From positions 59,197,923 to 59,261,922 of the forward strand of contig JACBWW010000003.1 of assembly GCA_020086605.1 (NCBI GenBank): a stretch of DNA of 64,000 bases, in the 5' to 3' direction. This stretch comes from Lanius collurio. Lineage: Eukaryota > Chordata > Aves > Passeriformes > Laniidae. A program made the translations under genes and the position numbers. The notes under the pieces were generated by a model. That model had not been told where the DNA came from. It was given only the letters and a program-made list of their open reading frames with translations, and searched no databases. Of the stretch, positions 60,801 to 64,000 are shown piece after piece. Numbering within the stretch: position 1 is the first letter of the stretch; the number at the start of each line of letters is the position of its first letter.

Positions 60801-63762
60801 TTTTCTCTTCATTTTCTTTTTCTTTTAGATTTTCCATTGGTGCGATATTAAAAGCACATCTTTCTAGCGCACTGGAGAGATGCTTTGTAAATATAAATAA
60901 TTAAACTGAAGAGTTTTCTACTTTTCACTGTTATGCTGTAATGTATTACATTATCTTTCTACTTTACTATAATATTATACTCCTGTCTTATGTTTCACTA
61001 CTAAATATGTAGGTGCTAAAATACTGAATGTTGTAATAAAATACTATTAAATAATACATCTTCAGTTTCTTTTTTTTTTTTTTTCCTCCAGTCTGGAGTT
61101 TGTGGTTGAGGTAACTTTCAGATCTAGAGCTCTTTTTTTAGCTTGATGTCTTTGTCTACCCAAGCACAAATTGCCCAACTAAAATAATCTTGCTCAAACC
61201 AGCTATTTAAATTAAACTGCTGTTCTCTGGATTTTGATGATACAAGAAGTAGCTTCTGAGTTTATGCATCTACTTGTCTCAGTTTTAGTTTTTGCTTTTG
61301 TTGTTTTTTTCTGGTGTCAGTGTGAAGAATGCTTGTGTTGGCAGCACAGTGTATGCATGGGACTGTTGGAGGACAGCATTCCAGACCAGTACATCTGTTA
61401 CATCTGCAGAGATCCACCAGGTATGGATAAATCACCTTTATCTGCAGCCCTTCTTGAGATTTTTGAGCAGATATGTTATGAATTTGCTTAAATTGTTCAA
61501 GCTTTGTCTGTTTTGTGTTACATGTAAATCTTCTTTGGGGCAAGTGATTCTAAGTTTGGCTCTGAGCAGAAACTTACTTTTGTATTAGAAACTTCGTGTT
61601 CAGTTGTGCTAAATCCTATCCATAAACTCAGTTACCATTGTTTTACTTGTTGAAACTTAATTCCCCCCAAACCTCAGCACTTTTTTATGTTGGTGTAGTC
61701 TGGAAAGCCTTTCTAAAGAAATCATTTTGCCAATACTTGGAATCACATTTGTTATTTTAAATATTTTCTTAGAGGGAAAGGACTCAGTACCACAGTACAT
61801 TCAAATATGCTGTGGATGGCATTTCATAGTAATTTCCATCTTAAATGTTTGCGTTTGCCAAGAACTGTGTAAAAGTGTGGAACTGAATATTTAAAATACA
61901 GGAAAATTTAGCACCTCTTATAGTAAACAACAGTGCACAAACAGCATATATTGAACTTCAGGTAGTTAGGTTAAATTTGTAAGAACCAGGAGAACTCTAT
62001 TTACTTTTAAACTGAATACGTTTGATTAGGAAGATGCTGATTTAAAAATTATTCTGCAAAAAATGCATTTTTCTTAACAATTACTTGGTGAAAAATGAAA
62101 GAATTTAGAAGAAAGTTTTTGTATTTTCTTCTGACAGTTGATACAAATGCACATACCTGTCTTCTGGTGAAATATCCAGAGCTCCAGCTGTTTCAAAAGG
62201 GCAATGAGACTACAACCTCAAATTTACTTTCATTCTAAATTTTAGAAGTGAAATACGAAAATTGTTTGCAGCGTTTTCATGAGCTATTTTTGTGATGAAA
62301 TATTAGGAAAATAGAGCTGGTTCCATATGCCTTAGTGTGAATCAAAACTGGTGGTAGAGAGTCTTGTCTGATAGTTCTGTGTGGTGTCTTTGAGCAGCCC
62401 AGCTTTTTCTTGCTAAACCCAGCTAATTTGTCTTGTGTTCTTTCCCTGCACTGTATTAGGTACTTCGTTTTCCCCTGCTATGCAGAGTCTGTGTCCCTAA
62501 TTTTTATCTTCTCTCCCTTCCTAACCATTACTTCTTTTCTTTCTATGTCAGGAGAAAAAAGTCATTCTCAATGTCAGTATTTTAAAGTGTATTGGGATAA
62601 TGGGCAAAAAGGAGATAGACAGGGTATTCTCCTGAAAGGTATGAAGGGCTTCCATCAACCCGTTCTTTGTTCTGTATTTGCTGATAGTATGATTTGAAAT
62701 CAAGTGTAAGATGCTGCCGTCAGTCCATCTGGGTTCCTTGTTGTAAACAATAACGTTGCAGTAATTAGCATTATGCATTTCTAGTTTGGGGTGGGCGTTT
62801 TTGGTTTTTGTTTTGTTATGGGTTTTTTGGTTTTTTTATTTGTCTGGGGTTTTTAGAAGTTATTTAGCTACTGTAGAAGCATTAGCTAAATACTCATTCC
62901 TGCTGGTGGGGTTAAGACTGTTACCCATAGGAGGGAAGAACTGAGGCCTGCATACATCAGTACACTCTCTAGAAGTCTGGTGAAAAGGCACCTCAAAAGG
63001 AGAGTGTAAGAGCTCTGCTGTCAGATAACTTTGAAATATCTGCTTTTCCTGAAGCTGTTTCCTGGCTTCTAATAAATAGATATTGAATCCAGTATTGAAG
63101 CAAAACATTTGTCTTTTAGAAAAAATTGGTGTTTTGAATATGTCCATATAAAATGCACTCTCTAGCATTTCTCTTGGTAACTTATGCTTTCTTTCTTTTT
63201 AAAAGAAAAGCAAGTTGCAGCGTTTACATAAATGCCAATGTGAACTCTTTTTTTGGTGGTTATTTTGATAACAACACAGGTCTTAATATCATGTAGTTTG
63301 ATTGCAAAGGTGATTAGGTGTTAATTTCAAATGGCATTTAGAGGTGTCTTGAGGTTTCAGGCTTATTTTTGTTCTTATAAGTTTTAAGACAATCCTCTTA
63401 ATCCACAAAAACTAAATTTTAATATATTAATAGCAAGCTCTTGAGTCATCCTTTCATTGATGTTAGGAGATATTTAGGCAAGTTCAGCACATAATTGTAG
63501 CACTCTAGTTGTAAATATATTTCATCTGATTTAGATGGCCATCAGTTTGTTTATTGCTTACCCCAGGACAGAGGTGGAGTGCCAAATATCTCTATGACAA
63601 AGACTGGCTAAACAATGGACACATGTGTGGATTATCATTTTTGAAAGAGAACTACTCTCATCTAAATGCCAAAAAGATTGTGTCAACACATCACCTACTG
63701 GCAGATGTATATGGGGTAACTGAAATACTGCATGGATTGCAGCTGAAGATTGGGATATTGAA
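18729..63762 (+). CDS. PHF20L1: PHF20L1, Tudor/PHD chromatin reader (overall; 17 coding exons, 3' end outside window)
   Basis: Joining the 17 exons listed below gives one open frame of 2522 nt (840 codons plus two bases), with consistent phase at every junction. Domains in order: Tudor 1 (about 11-71) with the aromatic cage Y24, F47, W50, Y54; Tudor 2 (about 86-141); poly-Ala (150s); basic Ser/Lys-rich middle; poly-Lys (about 613-621); acidic region (about 685-725); PHD finger (727-773) with ligands C729, C731, C743, C746, H751, C754, C768 and C771. Known for the family: nuclear reader of methylated lysine, reported to bind methylated DNMT1 and other methylated proteins, and a paralogue of PHF20 of the NSL/MOF acetyltransferase complex. 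About 220 C-terminal residues of the human protein are not reached. The gene is intact as far as seen. Confidence 0.95.
18835..25987 (+). other. PHF20L1: PHF20L1 intron 1 of the coding region (7.15 kb)
   Basis: This is the largest intron, AT-rich. An old CR1 lies at 21385-21796. A short CT-rich/TCTCTC stretch and T runs are scattered. No RNA gene or further exon with supporting splice sites is recognised. Confidence 0.8.
21385..21796 (+). mobile_element. CR1 LINE fragment, old copy
   Basis: It runs 'atgatcaggggctggagtg', 'ttgtttagcttggagaagg', 'agccttccaatacct', 'gctgaccctgctttgag', 'gaggttggactagagg' to 'attcccctgtgatctc'. This is the order of the CR1 3' part on the plus strand ('ggctggagcacc', 'cagcctggagaag', 'cttccagtatct', 'gttggactagatgat'). 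Divergence is high and the (ATTCTATG)n tail is nearly lost. Confidence 0.75.
25988..26159 (+). CDS. PHF20L1: PHF20L1 coding exon 2 (Tudor 1 core)
   Basis: This 172-nt exon lies between acceptor tacactccag and donor GTT|GTAAGT. It encodes residues 28-85, including [34 protein letters not shown] and [14 protein letters not shown]. It supplies the aromatic-cage residues F47, W50 and Y54 that hold methylated lysine in this Tudor/MBT-like fold. It ends in phase 0. The linker KDDEEFV differs slightly from the human KDEEDFF that I recall, which falls outside the fold. Confidence 0.95.
26298..26382 (+). CDS. PHF20L1: PHF20L1 coding exon 3 (first half of Tudor 2)
   Basis: This 85-nt exon lies between gtttaaaatag and G|GTATGT and encodes [20 protein letters not shown] and KIEAINKE (residues 86-113). 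This is the start of the second Tudor domain, with the typical 'G-E-x-V-x-A-x-W-x-D-x-x-x-Y-P-A' pattern. It ends in phase 1 with the first base of the Gly codon of KEG. It agrees almost exactly with the human sequence. The preceding intron is only 138 bp. Confidence 0.95.
26383..27127 (+). other. PHF20L1: PHF20L1 intron 3 (745 bp)
   Basis: This is an AT-rich intron with nothing recognisable beyond ordinary T-rich stretches. It ends in a good acceptor (tacttcatttctag-like). Confidence 0.8.
27128..27216 (+). CDS. PHF20L1: PHF20L1 coding exon 4 (second half of Tudor 2)
   Basis: This 89-nt exon encodes [20 protein letters not shown] and SMPEDAKGQ (residues 114-143, the first shared with exon 3). 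It completes the second Tudor domain with the F-Y-D-G core. It ends in phase 0 at CAG|GTAAGA. In human I recall an alternative 26-codon exon spliced after this point in some isoforms; no intact counterpart was found in the following intron. Confidence 0.95.
27256..27302. repeat. G/T low-complexity tract
   Basis: Irregular GTTTTG/TTTGGG units are read directly from the sequence. Confidence 0.8.
29400..29940 (+). other. CpG-containing open block inside an intron, unidentified
   Basis: Two overlapping plus-strand open frames (29414-29716 and 29671-29928) occupy a stretch richer in CpG than its surroundings (gcgcgcgag, agcgccgg, taatcgaaatcgc). The second frame is strongly charged (Glu/Lys/Arg-rich) and, from a possible acceptor (cttcgatgtaatcag, AG ending at 29695), is open in phase 0, matching the upstream exon's phase. 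No convincing terminal donor, homology or repeat family is recognised. It may be a decayed retroelement fragment or an alternative exon; neither is shown. Confidence 0.3.
31107..31205 (-). mobile_element. Possible short CR1 fragment
   Basis: 'cagtttggaaggaatctc', 'caatcttgtccaccccagc' and 'tgctcaaggttctc' vaguely follow the complement of the CR1 3' end ('ggttggaagggacctc', 'tccaacccc', 'tgctcaa'). The match is short and divergent, so it is uncertain. Confidence 0.35.
32160..32430. mobile_element. GC-rich, CpG-rich insertion, probably LTR/ERV-derived
   Basis: This sharply bounded GC-rich block lies in an AT-rich intron. It includes 'atcccgggggggacagagc', 'ttgggcgagaatcggccgag', 'agctgggacaaacaaccaac' and 'acccggctggggggcccaag'. 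Retained CpGs suggest a fairly recent insertion. The style resembles ERV LTR/leader sequence in songbirds, but I cannot name it or find terminal repeats with confidence. Confidence 0.4.
33797..34004 (+). CDS. PHF20L1: PHF20L1 coding exon 5 (poly-Ala and Lys-rich linker)
   Basis: This 208-nt exon lies between tttttggag and ACATTTG|GTAAAA and encodes [37 protein letters not shown] and on to SSDTF (residues 144-212). Seven Ala codons form a 20-bp perfect DNA palindrome (33818-33837). The segment is predicted to be disordered and is rich in Lys and Ser. It agrees well with human apart from the loss of one 'DK' repeat and changes near the end. The acceptor has AG after a purine-containing tract (ttggag) but a strong upstream T tract. 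Confidence 0.95.
34005..34648 (+). other. PHF20L1: PHF20L1 intron 5 (644 bp)
   Basis: This is an AT-rich intron with no recognisable element. Confidence 0.8.
34649..34780 (+). CDS. PHF20L1: PHF20L1 coding exon 6 (basic linker, NLS-like)
   Basis: This 132-nt phase 1-1 exon encodes [33 protein letters not shown] and [11 protein letters not shown] (residues 213-256). [11 protein letters not shown] is identical to human and looks like a nuclear localisation element; the first part is more variable. It is bounded by gtgtttag and ACTG|GTAAAA. Length is a multiple of three, so it could be skipped in frame. Confidence 0.93.
35935..36550 (-). mobile_element. CR1 LINE, 3' end fragment
   Basis: It runs 'ccatggaatagtttaggt', 'tggaagggaccttaaag', 'gccatgggcaggagcacctt', 'ggcatccatggcttctctgg', 'ttctcttctccaggctgaac', 'gaggtgctccagccctctga' and 'actccagagttggacccagc'. 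This is the complement of the CR1 3' UTR plus the end of ORF2, so it lies on the minus strand. The long minus-strand frame here is a relic of the element. Confidence 0.92.
38050..38200 (-). mobile_element. CR1 LINE, short 3' fragment
   Basis: 'cagagaatctgagaaccac', 'gtcagaagggaccttaaagg', 'tcatctaattccaac', 'cactagaccagc' and 'gggatggggcactcttctct' correspond to the complement of the CR1 terminus. It is strongly 5'-truncated. Confidence 0.85.
39558..39640 (+). CDS. PHF20L1: PHF20L1 coding exon 7
   Basis: This 83-nt exon lies between tttctcctaag and CAG|GTATGA and encodes [20 protein letters not shown] and ETAPVLEQ (residues 257-284). It matches human GLLASKAV and DGAEKKE closely. It ends in phase 0. 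It has no folded domain and is part of the disordered, charged middle of the protein. Confidence 0.95.
39641..43371 (+). other. PHF20L1: PHF20L1 intron 7 (3.7 kb)
   Basis: This is an AT-rich intron. A 162-codon minus-strand open frame (40560-41048) has no homology I recognise. A CR1 remnant lies at 42850-42990. No RNA gene is seen. Confidence 0.75.
42850..42990 (+). mobile_element. CR1 LINE, degenerate 3' fragment
   Basis: 'gagttcaaggagtgtctgga', 'cagcactcccag', 'ggacttggggatccttaggg' and 'gtccctgccagcgtgaagtg' followed by 'ctgtgatg' follow the plus-strand CR1 3' end ('ttcaag..tttggac', 'ttggactcgatgatcctt', 'gggtcccttccaactc', 'ttctgtgat'). It is diverged, but the order is right. Confidence 0.6.
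43372..43624 (+). CDS. PHF20L1: PHF20L1 coding exon 8
   Basis: This 253-nt exon, the largest in the window, encodes [60 protein letters not shown] and [15 protein letters not shown] (residues 285-368). It is nearly identical to human except for isolated substitutions. The SP/TP and KPP motifs suggest phosphorylation and disorder. The acceptor is tatttattcag and the donor ACTA|GTGAGC; it ends in phase 1. Confidence 0.95.
43625..45644 (+). other. PHF20L1: PHF20L1 intron 8 (2.0 kb)
   Basis: This is an AT-rich intron with a T17-like run at about 44413-44430. Nothing else is recognised. Confidence 0.8.
45645..45830 (+). CDS. PHF20L1: PHF20L1 coding exon 9 (RRRRSQR basic motif)
   Basis: This 186-nt phase 1-1 exon lies between tctctttttag and GGAGG|GTAATG and encodes [37 protein letters not shown] and [17 protein letters not shown] (residues 369-430). 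The cluster [10 protein letters not shown] is conserved with human and is a likely nuclear localisation or nucleic-acid contact. The region before it is more divergent. It can be skipped in frame. Confidence 0.94.
46037..46243 (+). CDS. PHF20L1: PHF20L1 coding exon 10
   Basis: This 207-nt phase 1-1 exon lies between tttcttttatgtag and GTCAG|GTAAAG and encodes [45 protein letters not shown] and [15 protein letters not shown] (residues 431-499). [19 protein letters not shown] and SEVTAP match human; the second half is more variable. No domain is recognised. The intron before it is only 206 bp. Confidence 0.94.
51085..51420. repeat. GC-rich block, probably an unclassified repeat
   Basis: It stands out from the AT-rich intron ('agccccagccgtggtggtgc', 'gccagccccagagctgagc', 'tcgggaagggccctgtacag'). 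No family is recognised and there is no splice context. Confidence 0.35.
51565..51626. repeat. T/A-rich low-complexity tract
   Basis: Runs of T interrupted by AA or A ('tttttttttttaatta' style) are read directly. Confidence 0.9.
52601..52819 (+). CDS. PHF20L1: PHF20L1 coding exon 11 (Ser/Lys-rich, possibly alternative)
   Basis: This 219-nt phase 1-1 exon lies between ttcttgttttcag and GTTG|GTAAAC and encodes [58 protein letters not shown] and [11 protein letters not shown] (residues 500-572). The frame, splice sites and phase are excellent and the sequence is clearly protein-like, so I accept it as coding. In the main human protein as I remember it, the residues of exon 10 run straight into those of exon 12. 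This exon may therefore be alternative there or unrecalled. The [11 protein letters not shown] part resembles the TRKRVSASSP segment of the paralogue PHF20 near its zinc-finger region, but no zinc ligands are seen here. Confidence 0.85.
53016..53072 (+). CDS. PHF20L1: PHF20L1 coding exon 12 (57-nt micro-sized exon)
   Basis: This 57-nt phase 1-1 exon lies between ttcaatttgcag and ATATG|GTATGT and encodes [19 protein letters not shown] (residues 573-591). It aligns with human ISKTEKKVKLEDKSSTAF. It is short, symmetric and charged. Confidence 0.93.
53073..54314 (+). other. PHF20L1: PHF20L1 intron 12 (1.2 kb)
   Basis: This is an AT-rich intron with nothing recognised. Confidence 0.8.
54315..54419 (+). 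CDS. PHF20L1: PHF20L1 coding exon 13 (Lys/Glu repeat and poly-Lys)
   Basis: This 105-nt phase 1-1 exon lies between tttttatttcag and GCATG|GTAAGT and encodes [22 protein letters not shown], nine Lys and SKQH (residues 592-626). It is almost purely A/G in the sense strand, with an A8 run at 54392-54399. The poly-Lys followed by SKQH is conserved with human PHF20L1 and the paralogue PHF20 has a similar tract. It is likely a nuclear/nucleolar localisation or nucleic-acid binding segment. Confidence 0.94.
55190..55335. repeat. T/G homopolymer and low-complexity tract
   Basis: It includes T10 (55235-55244) directly followed by G15 (55245-55259) and (GTT)n at about 55301-55318. Homopolymers of this length are error-prone in assemblies. 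Confidence 0.9.
56281..56731 (+). mobile_element. CR1 LINE, 3' end fragment
   Basis: It runs 'gtgggtccagaggaaggcca', 'gagggctggagcacctcccc', 'ggtggatttaggttac', 'ggggttgcccagagaagttg', 'tggatgtcccatccctggaa', 'cctagtctagtggaaggt' and 'ggtcccttccaaccctaact', ending with 'attcaatgatt'. It is on the plus strand, with a clear 3' end at about 56731, and is 5'-truncated. Confidence 0.93.
56900..58247 (+). repeat. Unnamed GC-rich interspersed repeat, copy C (CR1-interrupted)
   Basis: The left part (56925-57180) shares ordered phrases with copy A at about 6685-6930: 'gcctcatcctgctcctttct', 'ctctggctgagcaggaggat', 'gggctcagacactggctg', 'actctccaggtccccag'. The right part (58090-58247) shares 'gggctcctt', 'gtgctcctctg' and the terminus 'gtgcagacaagctttta' with copies A and B. 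A CR1 insertion (57548-57692) splits it, so the repeat is older than that CR1. The middle (57700-58080) is not matched in the other copies. Confidence 0.45.
57548..57692 (-). mobile_element. CR1 LINE, short 3' fragment
   Basis: 'gaatcacagaatagctgagg', 'ttggaagggacctctgaagg', 'gtccaagccccttgtc' and 'agttgcccagagttatgtcc' are the complement of the CR1 3' terminus. It is on the minus strand and strongly truncated. Confidence 0.88.
58695..58859 (+). CDS. PHF20L1: PHF20L1 coding exon 14
   Basis: This 165-nt phase 1-1 exon lies between cttttaacttttcag and GAGAAA|GTAGGT and encodes [38 protein letters not shown] and [15 protein letters not shown] (residues 627-681). It is nearly identical to human. 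The Ser-rich, acidic opening follows the poly-Lys and changes the charge sign abruptly. It contains a few CpGs (ttaacgcggtcctcgggc). Confidence 0.95.
58860..59246 (+). other. PHF20L1: PHF20L1 intron 14 (387 bp)
   Basis: This is a short AT-rich intron ending in tttatttttattag. Nothing else is seen. Confidence 0.85.
59247..59428 (+). CDS. PHF20L1: PHF20L1 coding exon 15 (acidic region, start of PHD finger)
   Basis: This 182-nt exon encodes [40 protein letters not shown] and [20 protein letters not shown] (residues 682-742). The first 45 residues are strongly acidic. The last 16 open the PHD finger with zinc ligands C729 and C731. It ends in phase 0 at CAG|GTAAAG, so the domain is split between exons 15 and 16. 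The sequence is almost identical to human. Confidence 0.96.
59429..61320 (+). other. PHF20L1: PHF20L1 intron 15 (1.9 kb)
   Basis: This is an AT-rich intron with a T15-like run at about 61070-61085. The stretch 60260-60610 is slightly GC-richer and unclassified. It ends in a strong acceptor (gttgtttttttctggtgtcag). Confidence 0.8.
61321..61420 (+). CDS. PHF20L1: PHF20L1 coding exon 16 (rest of PHD finger)
   Basis: This 100-nt exon encodes [20 protein letters not shown] and [13 protein letters not shown] (residues 743-775). It supplies zinc ligands C743, C746, H751, C754, C768 and C771, completing the C4HC3 set. WQH.VCMG is the diagnostic core of the PHF20/PHF20L1 PHD finger. It ends in phase 1 at CCAG|GTATGG. 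Confidence 0.97.
62552..62638 (+). CDS. PHF20L1: Candidate alternative (cassette) exon of PHF20L1
   Basis: This 87-nt segment has a strong polypyrimidine tract and acceptor (cttcttttctttctatgtcag) and a donor AAAG|GTATGA. In phase 1, the phase left by exon 16, it is open and encodes [20 protein letters not shown] and GDRQGILLK. It exits in phase 1, as exon 17 requires, so inclusion would add 29 residues directly after the PHD finger without a frameshift. I do not know it from human PHF20L1 and see no homology, so it may be chance. Expression data would decide. Confidence 0.35.
62785..62855. repeat. G/T low-complexity tract
   Basis: Irregular runs such as 'gtttttggtttttgttttg' are read directly. 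Confidence 0.8.
63567..63762 (+). CDS. PHF20L1: PHF20L1 coding exon 17 (post-PHD conserved region)
   Basis: This 196-nt exon lies between attgcttaccccag and TTGAA|GTAAGT and encodes [60 protein letters not shown] and KIGIL (residues 776-840). It is strongly conserved with human and PHF20 and directly follows the PHD finger. It ends in phase 2 (AA of a Lys codon), and the gene continues beyond the window. No stop codon has been reached. Confidence 0.96.
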
Positions 63763-64000
63763 GTAAGTATCAGCCTAGGGTTTATTTTTCAGCTTTATAT
63801 AATCAAGTGGCAGACACTATCATTATTCCATATGCATTTTTCTCTCACACTGATGTCCTTTCTTGTATAGTATTTTAAATAATTCAAGTGTAAGATGTGG
63901 AGTACCCTCAGTTTCAGTGGGAGTTAGATGTTCAGCACCCAGACAGATATGGTCAGTTAGGATTGGTGATTTTTTTTTGGTAAATTTTGTGTTAAAGGGA
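63763..64000 (+). other. PHF20L1: PHF20L1 intron 17 (partial, runs off right edge)
   Basis: This is intron sequence after a strong donor (GTAAGT). No further exon is reached before the window ends. Confidence 0.85.

Larger units (their letters stand above)
61421..63566 (+). other. PHF20L1: PHF20L1 intron 16 (2.1 kb)
   Basis: This intron holds the candidate cassette exon at 62552-62638 and a G/T-rich low-complexity tract at 62785-62855. The rest is AT-rich. Confidence 0.8.

Noticed and set aside
1..64000. CRISPR arrays, operons, tRNA or rRNA genes
   Set aside because: None were seen; the sequence is a vertebrate nuclear genome with spliced genes and no regularly spaced repeats or recognisable tRNA boxes.

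Overview
The window looks like a piece of a bird nuclear genome, most likely a songbird. It has large AT-rich introns with GT-AG splice sites, a vertebrate CpG-island promoter, many CR1 LINE copies (the dominant avian LINE, recognisable by the terminal 'ATTCTATGATT'-like end and the 'GGTTGGAAGGGACC' block), and LTR fragments that resemble endogenous retrovirus LTRs known from passerines. No prokaryotic or viral genome organisation is present. Protein assignments rest on my memory of the human orthologues; no database search was run.

Layout. (1) 1 to about 4.9 kb, minus strand: the 5' part of TMEM71. Two coding exons are solid (1423-1480, then 169-378). A CpG-rich stretch at 4560-4870 is the probable promoter and first exon. 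(2) 4.9-17.1 kb: intergenic, without a supportable gene. It holds two copies of an unnamed GC-rich repeat, two CR1 copies and a cluster of LTR fragments. (3) 17.1-18.1 kb: a CpG-island promoter interrupted by 400 Ns. (4) 18.7 kb to the right edge, plus strand: PHF20L1, with 17 coding exons giving 840 codons plus 2 nt, in one unbroken frame through every junction. The protein has two N-terminal Tudor domains (methyl-lysine readers), a long low-complexity basic middle with poly-Ala and poly-Lys tracts, an acidic stretch and a C4HC3 PHD finger. The last part of the gene (about 220 residues judged from human) lies beyond 64000.

TMEM71 (minus) and PHF20L1 (plus) are divergent neighbours, the same arrangement as I recall for human 8q24. 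They are not known to work together; PHF20L1 is a chromatin reader and TMEM71 is a poorly characterised membrane protein.

Most interesting items: a well-formed, in-frame, phase 1-1 candidate cassette exon between the PHD exon and the next exon (62552-62638); a run of six consecutive phase 1-1 exons, all skippable without frameshift; a 73-codon exon at 52601-52819 that I do not remember from the main human protein; a CpG-rich open block inside an AT-rich intron (about 29400-29940); and an internally recognised three-copy repeat family that I cannot name. I did not find a convincing novel multigene system.
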